This document shows, piece after piece, positions 48,706 through 58,040 of a DNA stretch of 64,000 nt (within the stretch, counting starts at the first letter, position 1; each line of letters starts with the position of its first letter). The notes below the pieces were generated by a model. The model was not told where the DNA came from and did not search any database. It saw only the letters and a list, made by a program, of their open reading frames with translations. Both the position numbers and the translations under genes were made by a program. The DNA comes from Saprospiraceae bacterium (GTDB lineage: Bacteria > Bacteroidota > Bacteroidia > Chitinophagales > Saprospiraceae). The DNA is taken from contig JAHDHL010000024.1 in NCBI GenBank assembly GCA_020631355.1, forward strand, positions 20,938-84,937, in the 5' to 3' direction.

Positions 48706-50154
48706 TCAATTAAGTTTAGAATCCATCCAGGTATTCAGAAAAAGAACAAAGGTTTCATCAAAATCCTTTGACAAATGAATCTGGTTCCTCCATTTTCTAA
48801 CGCTCTCTTTTTCTTGAATCAATTTTTGCAAATCCCGAAATAATCCCAATACTCCCTCAATTTTCAAGTTGGTCTTTTTTCTGTAGACTGACCTTATCTT
48901 AGACTCTAGTACCTCTATCATTTCTAATTCATAGAAACAGACCATTCTCAAAATTTCAACTGCTATTTGGTAGGGACCCACTAATTTTTTCTCATGCTGT
49001 TCGATTTCAAAATCAACTAGCATGCCTAGGGCTTCTGAAAATTCACCCAGTTTCACATGTGCTATGGCCAGGTAAAAATGAATTCGGTGAGAAAGTGCCG
49101 CTTTTGCTTCAATCTGATTGAAAGACTCATGTTCCTTGAGGATATCCCTTATTTCAGAGCTTGTTACTTGGCTGGGAGGTCTGCTAGCCAATAACTGTGC
49201 TTTTAATGGGTCACTGTAAGAATGGATGGCTGTATTAAGAGCTATATTATCAGGTATTTGATAATCGATACCTATATTCAATGCCTTTCTGATGTAGTGT
49301 TCGGCTTCATCAAACTTTTGTAGTCTGATGGCCTCCTTTGCTATATTATAAGTAGGAACCAACAAATTCATAGGATTCAATTGTATCAGTCCCTTTTGTT
49401 CCTCCATGATTTCCAACTCCTTTTTCATCCATTGGTACGCCAGTTCATATTCCTTTTTGGTACTTAGGATTCTATGTTTGATTTTCAAGGCACTCATCCT
49501 ATCCATAGGATTCGAAATATTATTATAATCTTTCAGGATAGGTTCTTTTTCTATTTCATTCAATAGAGTTAATTTTTCCTCCCCTGTCTTAGAATGCATG
49601 ATATAATGAGTTTTGGTAGTCAGGTAATTTATCTCCTGTTGAATCAGATAATTATGGGCGGATAATCTTGTTTTTTGGTAAATGACATCCAACTCCTCAA
49701 TATCCATGTCCGATTTATGGGGACTTTTCATCAACATCATTCTAAAGTGATTGATCAGTAAGGGAGGAGTCACAGAAATAGCATCAGACTCAAGCTGTTT
49801 GTCTGCCTTATCCAAGAGGTATTCTGTGATATGGTACAACTGTTTTCGGGCAGCTACAGAAGCCACATGGATATAATTCATCGATTTATTGACATTACCC
49901 TCCTGGGAATACATTTCCCTTAGGGCACTGATGAGTTTTTCAAACAACTGATGCTTATGGACTGCATAGGAAGAACCGATTTTGAGTTTGAGTTTTTTCT
50001 CATCCAAATCCTTGGATTTGAGCATCTCATTAAAAATCAGGACATAGGTTGGTGTCTTACCCTTAGAATATAGACTTGCATACTTCTTAAAGAATGTAAT
50101 TTCTGATTTTGTAAGTGAACGTATCAGTTCATACAATTGGTCCTTGGTTTTCAT
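48706..50154 (-). CDS. Helical-repeat conserved protein of unknown function
   Basis: A 482-residue cytoplasmic-looking protein, almost entirely alpha-helical by sequence, with TPR-like periodicity (for example KKEYELAYQWMKKELEIMEEQ, KFDEAEHYIRKALNIGI, HVKLGEFSEALGMLVDFE). The N-terminus (KDQLYELIRSLTKSEITFFKKYASLYSKG) is a pattern I associate with uncharacterised Bacteroidota TPR-like proteins. No enzymatic motif. It is transcribed away from radC across a 441-bp region containing an 18-bp inverted repeat near its own start. Confidence 0.65.
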   Translation of the reverse strand: MKTKDQLYELIRSLTKSEITFFKKYASLYSKGKTPTYVLIFNEMLKSKDLDEKKLKLKIGSSYAVHKHQLFEKLISALREMYSQEGNVNKSMNYIHVASVAARKQLYHITEYLLDKADKQLESDAISVTPPLLINHFRMMLMKSPHKSDMDIEELDVIYQKTRLSAHNYLIQQEINYLTTKTHYIMHSKTGEEKLTLLNEIEKEPILKDYNNISNPMDRMSALKIKHRILSTKKEYELAYQWMKKELEIMEEQKGLIQLNPMNLLVPTYNIAKEAIRLQKFDEAEHYIRKALNIGIDYQIPDNIALNTAIHSYSDPLKAQLLASRPPSQVTSSEIRDILKEHESFNQIEAKAALSHRIHFYLAIAHVKLGEFSEALGMLVDFEIEQHEKKLVGPYQIAVEILRMVCFYELEMIEVLESKIRSVYRKKTNLKIEGVLGLFRDLQKLIQEKESVRKWRNQIHLSKDFDETFVLFLNTWMDSKLN

Positions 50155-50243
50155 TGGTTTTCTTTACTGGTCTACAATTCCGTTTGGGTATGAAAGCGAA
50201 ATGGAAGTTATGGAATTCCAGTTGAAATCCCATTCGGGATGTA

Positions 50244-50261
50244 TGTTAATTCTCATTAACA
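50244..50261. promoter_or_regulatory. 18-bp inverted repeat, possible operator
   Basis: TGTTAAT / ATTAACA around a TCTC centre, 83 bp upstream of the leftward start at 50154. Size and spacing suit a dimeric repressor site. By sequence only. Confidence 0.4.
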
Positions 50262-50396
50262 CCGTTTAACATGATTTTCACGATTGATTTTATGGAATAT
50301 CAATCCCCCATTACTCTTATGTAATGTAATCACATTGCGAATGAATCAAAAGTGATGATACAATGTGAGCAACAATCAAGCATAGATGGATTTTAT

Positions 50397-50423
50397 GGGA
50401 GATGTTTTTCATCTCCCCTTTTT
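50397..50423 (+). terminator. Terminator-like stem-loop 1 upstream of radC
   Basis: GGGAGATG (50397-50404) and CATCTCCC (50410-50417) with a TTTTT loop, followed by CTTTTTG. No annotated gene ends just before it on the plus strand, so if it works as a terminator it ends an unannotated transcript. Confidence 0.6.
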
Positions 50424-50437
50424 GAAAGACTATTTCC

Positions 50438-50512
50438 AAAGCCAGCGGGCGGGTACTATATAATTCATGAGTTCAAATCAATACAAACAATTTTGCCCGC
50501 TTGGCTTTTTTA
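50438..50512 (+). terminator. Terminator-like stem-loop 2 upstream of radC
   Basis: AAAGCCAGCGGGC (50438-50450) pairs with GCCCGCTTGGCTTT (50495-50508) with a one-base bulge, 44-nt loop, followed by TT-TATT. GC-rich stem in AT-rich surroundings. Confidence 0.6.
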
Positions 50513-50541
50513 TTCACCGAAATTCATTTTCGGTATCATAA

Positions 50542-50580
50542 GAACTGTTAGAGCATGCATTTGTCATACTCTAACAGTTC
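50542..50580 (+). promoter_or_regulatory. Stem-loop 16 bp upstream of radC start
   Basis: GAACTGTTAGAG (50542-50553) and CTCTAACAGTTC (50569-50580) are 12-bp perfect arms with a 15-nt loop; the radC ATG at 50596 lies 15 bases later. It could affect ribosome access or end an upstream transcript. Confidence 0.55.
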
Positions 50581-50595
50581 CATTACATAACACCC

Positions 50596-51300
50596 ATGAC
50601 AAGACAATACCCCCAAGAACATTTCGGAATCAAATCCTGGGCTGAAGAAGATCGCCCTAGGGAGAAACTCCTGAATAAGGGTAAATCAAATTTGACAGAT
50701 GCCGAATTACTTGCCATACTCATTGGAAGTGGTTCCAAGAATGAATCTGCTGTCGGATTATCCCAAAGGATATTGAAAAGTGTCCATGACCAACTCAATG
50801 ATTTGGGGAAGCAAAGCATCCAACAACTCATGCAATTCAAAGGGATTGGTGAAGCCAAGGCCATTACCATTACGGCTGCCATGGAGCTAGGAAGAAGAAG
50901 ACAATTAGTGGATATCAAGACCAAACCACAAATTCGTTCCAGTAGGGATGCCTATCACATCCTCGCTCCATTAATCATGGATTTGCCACACGAGGAATTT
51001 TGGATATTGCTTTTGAATAGGGCCAATCGGGTGATACATCGGGAAAGGGTTTCCTTGGGAGGAGTAGCAGGTACGGTGGTGGATGCCAAAATCATATTCA
51101 GAAAAGCATTGGAACATTTGGCTTGCAGTATGATTCTTTGTCATAACCATCCATCGGGTAATTTGAATCCGAGCAAGGCAGACTTGGAAATCACCCAAAG
51201 ATTGAAGCGGGCCGGAGAAGTTTTGGAAATCAATATCCTTGACCATCTTATCATTACTGAAGCAGGATATTTCAGTTTTTCAGACGAGGGAAAATTGTAA
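50596..51300 (+). CDS. radC: RadC/JAB-domain protein
   Basis: A 234-residue RadC-family protein. An N-terminal helix-hairpin-helix part (LMQFKGIGEAKAITITAAMELGRR, about 78-101) is followed by the JAB/MPN+ domain with the metal site HNHPSGNLNPSKAD (His183, His185, Asp196) and the upstream Glu in PHEEFWILLL. The older DNA-repair assignment of RadC is doubtful; the fold is that of a Zn-dependent peptidase or isopeptidase, but no activity is established. Length is typical. It lies after the stem-loop cluster. Confidence 0.94.
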   Translation: MTRQYPQEHFGIKSWAEEDRPREKLLNKGKSNLTDAELLAILIGSGSKNESAVGLSQRILKSVHDQLNDLGKQSIQQLMQFKGIGEAKAITITAAMELGRRRQLVDIKTKPQIRSSRDAYHILAPLIMDLPHEEFWILLLNRANRVIHRERVSLGGVAGTVVDAKIIFRKALEHLACSMILCHNHPSGNLNPSKADLEITQRLKRAGEVLEINILDHLIITEAGYFSFSDEGKL

Positions 51301-51429
51301 CTCCATTTCAGATAATAAAAATCAGAATCGAATCGTTTGTTGAGTAATAATGTGTGATGTGGTTGAATAATAAAAAATATACCTTTGCTCGAAGAACTAA
51401 GAGGCAAAAGCCTTTGTTAGAAATTCAAC

Positions 51430-53193
51430 ATGAGCAAAGAACCTACAACAAGGAGAATGGATTGGGAATTGCTAGGCAGGGTTTTGAACCTCGCCAAACC
51501 TTACCGCCTCATCTTCACCCTTGCAGCAGTACTCGCCGTAACGCTTGCGCCCGTAGCGGTGTTGAGACCCTATCTCATACAATACACCGTCGATCATTAC
51601 ATCATGAGTTTCGATTACAGCGGTTTGGTCACCATGCTTATGGTATTGGTAGGGGTCTTGATGCTCCAAGCCATCATGAGGTATTCGTTCATATACAGTA
51701 CTAATTTACTTGGACAATTTGTCATCCGTGACCTAAGGGTCAAGGTTTTCAAACATATTATCAGTCTCAGACTCCGCCATTTCGATCATACTCCAGTTGG
51801 TCAGTCCACCACAAGAACCATCAGTGATATAGAAACCATCAATAGTATTTTTTCACAGGGTATCATTACCATTATTGCTGATATCATCAGCTTATTGGTA
51901 ATATTGGGTGTAATGCTTTATACCAGTTGGTCCTTGACATTGGTTTGTCTAACCACGGTTCCCATCCTACTGATTGCCACCTATATTTTCAAGGAAAAAG
52001 TAAAGGCTGCGTTCCAAATCGTTAGGACACAAGTATCCAAAATGAATGCGTTCCTACAAGAACGCATCACAGGTATGCGAACTGTACAGATTTTCAATGC
52101 AGAAGAACAGGAGTTGAATCGATTCAAGGCCATCAATAATGAATACAAGGAAGCCAATGTCAACACGGTGCTTTATTATTCCATTTTCTTTCCAGTGGTT
52201 GAAATTCTTTCTGCTACCTCATTGGGGCTGATTGTTTGGTGGGGAGCCAAGGGCGTACTTAGTAATGACGTCTCCTTGGGGGTTATGATTTCATTCCCAT
52301 TATATATCGGTATGTTATTCCGTCCTATCAGGATGCTAGCGGATAAGTTCAATACGCTTCAAATGGGTTTGGTAGCTGCGGACAGGGTATTTGGTATCCT
52401 GGATAATGAATCCAAAATAGAAAACAAGGGAACCATCAAACCCAATCAGCTCAAGGGGCATCTGGAATTCAAACAGGTTGATTTTGCCTATGACAACCTT
52501 AATATGGTGCTGAGGAATATTAGTTTTGAGTTGAATGAGGGTGAAACCTTGGCCATTGTTGGAAGTACGGGTTCAGGAAAGACCACTATTATTAACATCC
52601 TCAATAGATTCTATGAAATCAATGGTGGTGAAATCCTGATTGATGGCACCAATATCAAGGAATTCGAACTTTATGCATTAAGGAATCGGATGGCTATGGT
52701 ACTTCAGGATGTGTTCCTATTCTCAGGTTCAGTGCTTGAAAATATTACCCTACGGGACCAATCCATTACCCGGGAAGAAGTCATACATTCAGCGAAATTG
52801 ATTGGTGCACATGAATTCATCATGAAACTTCCCGGAGGTTATGATTATCAGGTAATGGAGCGTGGTGCTACCCTATCCATGGGTCAAAGACAACTCATCT
52901 CCTTTGTAAGGGCACTTGTTTTCAATCCGGATATTCTCATTCTGGATGAGGCAACCTCATCCATTGATCCTGAAACGGAATCCGTAATCCAGTATGCCAT
53001 AGAGAAATTGATTGAGAAAAGAACTTCCATCATCATCGCCCATAGATTGACGACCATCAGGCATGCTGACCAAATCATGGTACTCAACAAAGGAAAAATC
53101 CAAGAAATGGGTAACCATGAGGAACTTCTTAAAAAAGAAAATGGACATTACCGGGAACTCTACGATATGCAATTCGCACAATTAGAAAGTTAA
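51430..53193 (+). CDS. MsbA-like ABC exporter (fused permease and ATPase)
   Basis: A 587-residue half-transporter. N-terminal six-helix exporter domain (about 20-320) and C-terminal ATPase with Walker A GSTGSGKTT, Q-loop VLQDVFLFSG, signature TLSMGQRQ (Met in place of the second Gly of LSGGQ), Walker B ILILDEATSS and H-loop IIAHRLTT. The LSMGQ signature is frequent in one Bacteroidota exporter branch. It should dimerise; substrate (lipid, drug or peptide) is unknown. Confidence 0.92.
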   Translation: MSKEPTTRRMDWELLGRVLNLAKPYRLIFTLAAVLAVTLAPVAVLRPYLIQYTVDHYIMSFDYSGLVTMLMVLVGVLMLQAIMRYSFIYSTNLLGQFVIRDLRVKVFKHIISLRLRHFDHTPVGQSTTRTISDIETINSIFSQGIITIIADIISLLVILGVMLYTSWSLTLVCLTTVPILLIATYIFKEKVKAAFQIVRTQVSKMNAFLQERITGMRTVQIFNAEEQELNRFKAINNEYKEANVNTVLYYSIFFPVVEILSATSLGLIVWWGAKGVLSNDVSLGVMISFPLYIGMLFRPIRMLADKFNTLQMGLVAADRVFGILDNESKIENKGTIKPNQLKGHLEFKQVDFAYDNLNMVLRNISFELNEGETLAIVGSTGSGKTTIINILNRFYEINGGEILIDGTNIKEFELYALRNRMAMVLQDVFLFSGSVLENITLRDQSITREEVIHSAKLIGAHEFIMKLPGGYDYQVMERGATLSMGQRQLISFVRALVFNPDILILDEATSSIDPETESVIQYAIEKLIEKRTSIIIAHRLTTIRHADQIMVLNKGKIQEMGNHEELLKKENGHYRELYDMQFAQLES

Positions 53194-53439
53194 TTCCATT
53201 TAGATTCCAACCCTTTATATTCTTTCCCGTCATTGAATCGTAAAATATCCGTCATCCCTAGTACCAAAAAAGGATGATGGGATAGACTCATGAATCATTC
53301 ATTCCCTTTCATTACCCTATTCTCTCCAAATTAACCTAGGAATTTCAAAATTCTATTGAATATGCTTTATTAATATATGAACAAAACACTATATTAGCAC
53401 CCCTTAGTTTACGACCCAAACATAGTAATAACAGAATAA

Positions 53440-55344
53440 ATGCAAAAATTAGTCTTATTCATCACATTCCTCATGCCCGTCTGCCTCTATTCAAAGAGTA
53501 CCATTCACTTTGAGGATTTTAATAATTGTGCTTCAATCAGCTGGACTGCTGTTGCGGGAAGTACGGATAGTGAAGCCTTTGATGATTGGTCATGTAAGAC
53601 ATTCTCAGGTAGGACCTACATGGAAATTTATGATGGTGATGGCAACAACGATGAGGATTGGTTGATTTCACCCTCATTCAATTTGGATGTCACCAATGAG
53701 GAATATTTTTCATTCGAGTATGATAATGCAAGTGATATCAGCGGATTGACCTTATTCTATTCTACAAATTTCAGTGGCACTTATAATAGCACGGCAATTG
53801 ATGCTGCCAACTGGATTGCCATTCCTCTGGATTTATATGATATTGACAATGATGCATACACTTCCAATTTCACCTTTCAAAGGGCCATCAGTCTGAATAA
53901 TATATCAGGAACCAATGTATATCTGGCCTTTCGATTCATCAGTACATCCAGTACACAAGGTTGGAGTATTGATAATACAAGAATCATAGCTGATTATTAT
54001 GAGGACGCAGTTAATTCCATTGGTACCGGAGGCAAATGCGCAACGCTCAAAACCGTATTGCACCAACTGGTCAGGGGGCACGATATGATTTATTATACCT
54101 CCTCCAATTATGACGTATGGGACGCTATTTATGCCACGGATAAAAGATGGAATGATGATAACACGGCCATTATTGTCTATGATATGTATTCGGATAATCC
54201 CAATGGAGTAGAACCCTATGAGTTCACATTGGGAGCAGACAGGGATATCGGAATGAATGCAGGAATGGAAAGTGTGTATTACAACCGTGAACACGTTTTT
54301 CCGAAATCGTGGTGGGGAGGAGGAACATCCATGTTTGATACGGCCTATACGGATATCCACCATATTGTTCCATCAGACCAAAATGTGAATAGTAGGAAAT
54401 CCAATCACCCTTTGGCCAATACCAACTCCCCTACCCATACCACTGATAATGGTTGCAAGGTAGGACCATCTGCCATCTCAGGATATACAGGAACTGTTTT
54501 TGAACCAATAGACGAGTACAAGGGTGATTTTGCGAGAATGTTATTTTACATGCTTGTCAGATATGAGCCTAATTTCCCGTCCTGGCAAGCCAATTATGTC
54601 TCCGCCATGAATTCGGATACCTATACACCTTTCGATAGTTGGTACTTGGAAAATTTATTATGCTGGCATGAGAATGATCCAGTTTCGACTAAGGAATTGG
54701 ATAGAAACAATGCCGTTTACTCCATTCAAGGGAACAGGAATCCATTCATTGACCATCCTGAATATGCTTTTTTCATTTGGGGTACTTGTGGCAATTTGGG
54801 TTGTCCATCCACCTTACCTGTCGAAATGGCCTCATTTACAGGAAAGGCTACCGAACAACAGGTATCATTATTGGAATGGCATACGCTTTCTGAAGTAGGT
54901 ACTTCTCATTTTGAAGTGGAACACAGTCTGAATGCCCAGCATTTCGAATCCATTTATCGCACATCAGCTCAGGGAGCCGAACAGGTTGAATATCATTATC
55001 AATATGAACATGACAATGCAGCCTTTGGAATGAATTATTACAGAATCAAATCCGTAGATTGGGATGGAAGTTACGAGTATTCCCAAATTGTAGGAGTAAG
55101 GCATGAAAATGATAATTCGATTGATGTTTACCCCACTCTTGCAGATGATATGGTACACATTCAATCCGAACAAAAAGGCATCCACATTCAATTGTATGAT
55201 TTCGGAGGGAATATCTGCCTACAAACATCCGTTTCGGATGAATCCCATCTTGAAATTTTCGTAGGAACCCTGCCGTCCGGGTATTATATTTTAAGATGTG
55301 AAAGTGGTTCATTGGTCGAAACGAAACGGATATTCGTCAAGTGA
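53440..55344 (+). CDS. Secreted endonuclease I with type A T9SS domain
   Basis: A 634-residue exported nuclease. Signal peptide (about 1-19), an N-terminal jelly-roll (choice-of-anchor-type, about 22-185), an endonuclease I domain (about 200-445) with the catalytic region YYNREHVFPKSWWGG and the metal-site TDIHHIVPSDQNVNSRKSNHPL, a fibronectin-like part (about 460-555, SLLEWHTLSEVGTSHFEVEHS) and a T9SS type A domain to the end (VYPTLADDMVHIQ...). EndA/NucM relatives are non-specific nucleases secreted for DNA or RNA degradation. Here it is a T9SS cargo, so it should be exported for nutrient or biofilm DNA use. Confidence 0.92.
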   Translation: MQKLVLFITFLMPVCLYSKSTIHFEDFNNCASISWTAVAGSTDSEAFDDWSCKTFSGRTYMEIYDGDGNNDEDWLISPSFNLDVTNEEYFSFEYDNASDISGLTLFYSTNFSGTYNSTAIDAANWIAIPLDLYDIDNDAYTSNFTFQRAISLNNISGTNVYLAFRFISTSSTQGWSIDNTRIIADYYEDAVNSIGTGGKCATLKTVLHQLVRGHDMIYYTSSNYDVWDAIYATDKRWNDDNTAIIVYDMYSDNPNGVEPYEFTLGADRDIGMNAGMESVYYNREHVFPKSWWGGGTSMFDTAYTDIHHIVPSDQNVNSRKSNHPLANTNSPTHTTDNGCKVGPSAISGYTGTVFEPIDEYKGDFARMLFYMLVRYEPNFPSWQANYVSAMNSDTYTPFDSWYLENLLCWHENDPVSTKELDRNNAVYSIQGNRNPFIDHPEYAFFIWGTCGNLGCPSTLPVEMASFTGKATEQQVSLLEWHTLSEVGTSHFEVEHSLNAQHFESIYRTSAQGAEQVEYHYQYEHDNAAFGMNYYRIKSVDWDGSYEYSQIVGVRHENDNSIDVYPTLADDMVHIQSEQKGIHIQLYDFGGNICLQTSVSDESHLEIFVGTLPSGYYILRCESGSLVETKRIFVK

Positions 55345-55410
55345 TACAGGATTAGCCCGAACCTTTTCTTACTTTAGGGAGTCTTAATATAGAATCATTT
55401 AGGATTATTC

Positions 55411-55884
55411 ATGCTGAATCAAAAGAAAACAATAAATATAAGTCCCTTGGTGGGTCTATTGATGCTGGGTCTTTTCCTGTTCCTTATGTATCTCCTGTTC
55501 CAAGGTATATATAGACTAGCATATATTGCCATGCCTGTCCTTGCCATTGCTGCATTGGTCATTGATTATAAGGTATATGTCAGTTATGGTAAGACGCTAA
55601 TCAAGCAATTTCAGAAAAGTTGGATTTGGGGAATCATATCCGTTGGATTGACCGTTATGCTGATGCCCTTGGTGGTATTGTATTTATTCTCCAAATCGAT
55701 CATGACCCGTTTTGTACTGAAAGGTGTCAAGAATCATCCGATGTTCCAAGAGCAAAAAGAGGGGGATTATCTTGATTATGTGGAAGTGGAGGATGAAGCT
55801 GAAGAAGTATCCTACATTGAGTTGCCTCCAGTTGAGGAAAAACCCAAGGACCCACAGAATCAATACGATGACTACTTCAAATAG
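55411..55884 (+). CDS. Small inner-membrane protein with acidic tail
   Basis: A 157-residue protein with three or four hydrophobic segments (about 12-32, 35-52, 68-90) and an acidic C-terminus (DYVEVEDEAEEVSYIELPPVEEKPKDP). Not recognised. It ends 6 bases before the TTG start of the glycosyltransferase, so the two are probably one unit. Confidence 0.65.
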   Translation: MLNQKKTINISPLVGLLMLGLFLFLMYLLFQGIYRLAYIAMPVLAIAALVIDYKVYVSYGKTLIKQFQKSWIWGIISVGLTVMLMPLVVLYLFSKSIMTRFVLKGVKNHPMFQEQKEGDYLDYVEVEDEAEEVSYIELPPVEEKPKDPQNQYDDYFK

Positions 55885-55890
55885 GCAACC

Positions 55891-57039
55891 TTGATTTTTT
55901 ACGTTCTTTTTTCCATTGCCATTACCTTGGCCTATGCCATTATCATTGTACTTTCCATAAAAGGTTGGAAAGCCATCCCTACTTGGGAAGTACGGCCATA
56001 CCAACCGAGTACGACGCTCTCCATTCTCATTCCCGCAAGGAATGAGGAAAAAAATATCAGGGAAACGCTCAAAGCCATTGCAGCCCAGGAGTATCCTAAG
56101 GAATTGGTTGAAGTCATTCTGATAGATGACCACTCCACCGACCAAACCATACCCATCGCACAGTCCTGCTCCCATTTATTCTCTAAGCTGACGATACTCC
56201 CATTAAAGGAATATATCAAAGAGGAAGAAACGGGTTCATTCAAGAAAAAAGCGATCGAAACAGCATATGGGTTCTCTACGGGAAAGCTCATTGTTCAGAC
56301 AGATGCCGATTGTATCATGGGGAAGAATTGGCTCAGGACCATTGTTTCCTTTTATGAAACACAGGATGTAAGAATGGGAACAGCCCCGGTTAATTTTTTC
56401 AAGGAAAAGAATTTATTGGAACGGTTCCAATCCCTTGATTTTATGGGAATGATGGGAATTACAGGAGTAGGTATTCATTATCAATTCATGAGAATGTGTA
56501 ATGGTGCCAATATGTTTTACGAACGGGATGTTTTCAAGGAAGTGGACGGGTTTAAGGGCAATGAGGATATCGCTTCCGGGGATGATATGTTTCTTTTACA
56601 CAAAGTAGCTGAAAGATATCCGGATAAGATTGGTTTTGTGAAGTCAGTGGATGCAACGGTTTTTACGGAAGCCAAACCCACCTTAAAATCCTTTTATCAC
56701 CAACGACTCAGATGGGCTACAAAAAATGCTTCATATGATGATATCCGTGTCCTGTTTGTCAATGCCATTGTATTCTTTACCTGTTTTGCATTCGTAACCG
56801 CCTTGATTTTCTTACCCTTTGATTTTTACCATTTGGGAATAAGTGCACTTATTATTCTTTTGGGTAAAGGATTACTTGATTATTTTTTCTTGGGAATGAT
56901 GAGTCGTTTTTTCCACCGAAGCGATCTCATGCGTATTTTCCTACCTGCCCAAATCATGCATATCCTTTATATTTTTTCTATTGGAATGGCTGCAAATTTC
57001 ATTAAAAAATATGAGTGGAAAGGAAGAAAGGTTCGATAA
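55891..57039 (+). CDS. Membrane glycosyltransferase family 2 protein
   Basis: A 382-residue GT2 enzyme. Start taken at TTG 55891 because no ATG lies in the first 130 codons. N-terminal helix (1-22), GT-A domain with LSILIPARNEEKNIRETL, VILIDDHSTDQT, the metal-binding VQTDADC (DxD) and a QRLRWATKN acceptor or catalytic segment, then two to three C-terminal helices (about 285-365). Such enzymes make extracellular polysaccharide or glycolipid. The acceptor is unknown. Confidence 0.9.
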   Translation: MIFYVLFSIAITLAYAIIIVLSIKGWKAIPTWEVRPYQPSTTLSILIPARNEEKNIRETLKAIAAQEYPKELVEVILIDDHSTDQTIPIAQSCSHLFSKLTILPLKEYIKEEETGSFKKKAIETAYGFSTGKLIVQTDADCIMGKNWLRTIVSFYETQDVRMGTAPVNFFKEKNLLERFQSLDFMGMMGITGVGIHYQFMRMCNGANMFYERDVFKEVDGFKGNEDIASGDDMFLLHKVAERYPDKIGFVKSVDATVFTEAKPTLKSFYHQRLRWATKNASYDDIRVLFVNAIVFFTCFAFVTALIFLPFDFYHLGISALIILLGKGLLDYFFLGMMSRFFHRSDLMRIFLPAQIMHILYIFSIGMAANFIKKYEWKGRKVR

Positions 57040-57137
57040 TATTTATATTAACGAACGAGTATATAGACATGTAGAATTCGTTCTCCCACCTATTAATGCT
57101 CACCTTTCAGCTCAACAAATAAAAGTTAAAATATTTT

Positions 57138-57170
57138 GATTATCAATTTGTTATACATAAATTGACAATC
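57138..57170. terminator. Stem-loop after the glycosyltransferase
   Basis: GATTATCAATTT (57138-57149) and AAATTGACAATC (57159-57170) pair with one mismatch, 9-nt loop. AT-rich and without a T run, so only a weak terminator. Confidence 0.4.
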
Positions 57171-57281
57171 ACATAAATAAACTACACTATAAAATATTAG
57201 ATTCTTTTTCAGTCAAAACTGAAGTATTAGTAATGCAATTCCTTGAATCTAAACCCACGATAATCACCTAAAACTAAAATT

Positions 57282-57974
57282 ATGTTTTCTAAAAATTACT
57301 TATTCGTACTACTTGTATTAATAGCATTTTCATGTAGGAAAGAAGACACAGGTCCTATAAAAGAATATGGCACAGGAAAAGTAAACTTTTCTGATATGAA
57401 AATTGGTCAAAAAAGTTCTTACACAAGTTATACAGAAATGTGTAATGAGGATTTTTCAGCGATTAACCTTTTTTTCGATGACACTATACTCTTTGAGGTC
57501 TTAGACATGAATGATAATGTATATACCCTATCTGAGAGGTATTCGGAAGGCTCTTCTTCTTATGAAAATGGAATTACCCAAAGTTTTGTGTATGAAGTAA
57601 CACATGAGGATGATTATTTATTAATCCCCATTAGAGATGCAAGTGTACTATTTTATTTTTATGCGAATGATACCCTGCATTTGAACCCCAAGAACTTAAT
57701 GGATTTTGAATATGAAGACTGCTTTCTCAAAGTGGATGAAACAACATTTGTTGAGAATGAAATTGGTATCATTAGAGATTTTGAAGTAATGGGTAGCCAA
57801 TTGGATGATAAGATTGCAGTTTCTTGTCTCCCATCAATTAATATCGGAATTGAAACCGGTTATATTCTTTATGATGAGAATGGTGTTTCTCTTTCATATA
57901 GTGTTAGGGAATCGAATTCCCCCGAAATTGAATTTCTAAAGTTTGGATGGGTTGAGTTGGATGAATTGGAATAA
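57282..57974 (+). CDS. Lipoprotein of unknown function
   Basis: A 230-residue exported lipoprotein: signal peptide with lipobox AFSC (Cys18), then an acidic, beta-rich body. Not recognised. It is more AT-rich and less biased in codons than its neighbours, and stands alone between a GT2 gene and a convergent SDR gene, which may mean acquisition, but this is weak evidence. Confidence 0.65.
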   Translation: MFSKNYLFVLLVLIAFSCRKEDTGPIKEYGTGKVNFSDMKIGQKSSYTSYTEMCNEDFSAINLFFDDTILFEVLDMNDNVYTLSERYSEGSSSYENGITQSFVYEVTHEDDYLLIPIRDASVLFYFYANDTLHLNPKNLMDFEYEDCFLKVDETTFVENEIGIIRDFEVMGSQLDDKIAVSCLPSINIGIETGYILYDENGVSLSYSVRESNSPEIEFLKFGWVELDELE

Positions 57975-58000
57975 TTCATAAAACTTAATATACCAATCCT

Positions 58001-58034
58001 TTCCCAAGGGTTATTCGCTGATAATCCTTGGGAA
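58001..58034. terminator. Bidirectional terminator between lipoprotein and SDR genes
   Basis: Arms 58001-58014 and 58021-58034 (14 bp, one G-U pair) with a 6-nt loop, between two convergent genes. Confidence 0.7.
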
Positions 58035-58040
58035 TATATT

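Larger units (their letters stand above)
50155..50595. other. Divergent intergenic region with an operator-like repeat and four stem-loops
   Basis: 441 bp between the leftward helical-repeat gene and rightward radC. It holds TGTTAAT-TCTC-ATTAACA at 50244-50261 and four successive stem-loops from 50397 to 50580 (listed separately or in the findings). No convincing coding frame; an open frame at 50352-50645 runs over all the stems and into radC and is rejected. Confidence 0.6.

Noticed and set aside
50352..50645. 97-residue ORF overlapping the stem-loop cluster
   Set aside because: It runs across four stems and into radC; sequence is not protein-like.
57282..57974. AT-rich lipoprotein gene as a recent transfer
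   Set aside because: Composition shift is mild and there is no mobile-element signature beside it.
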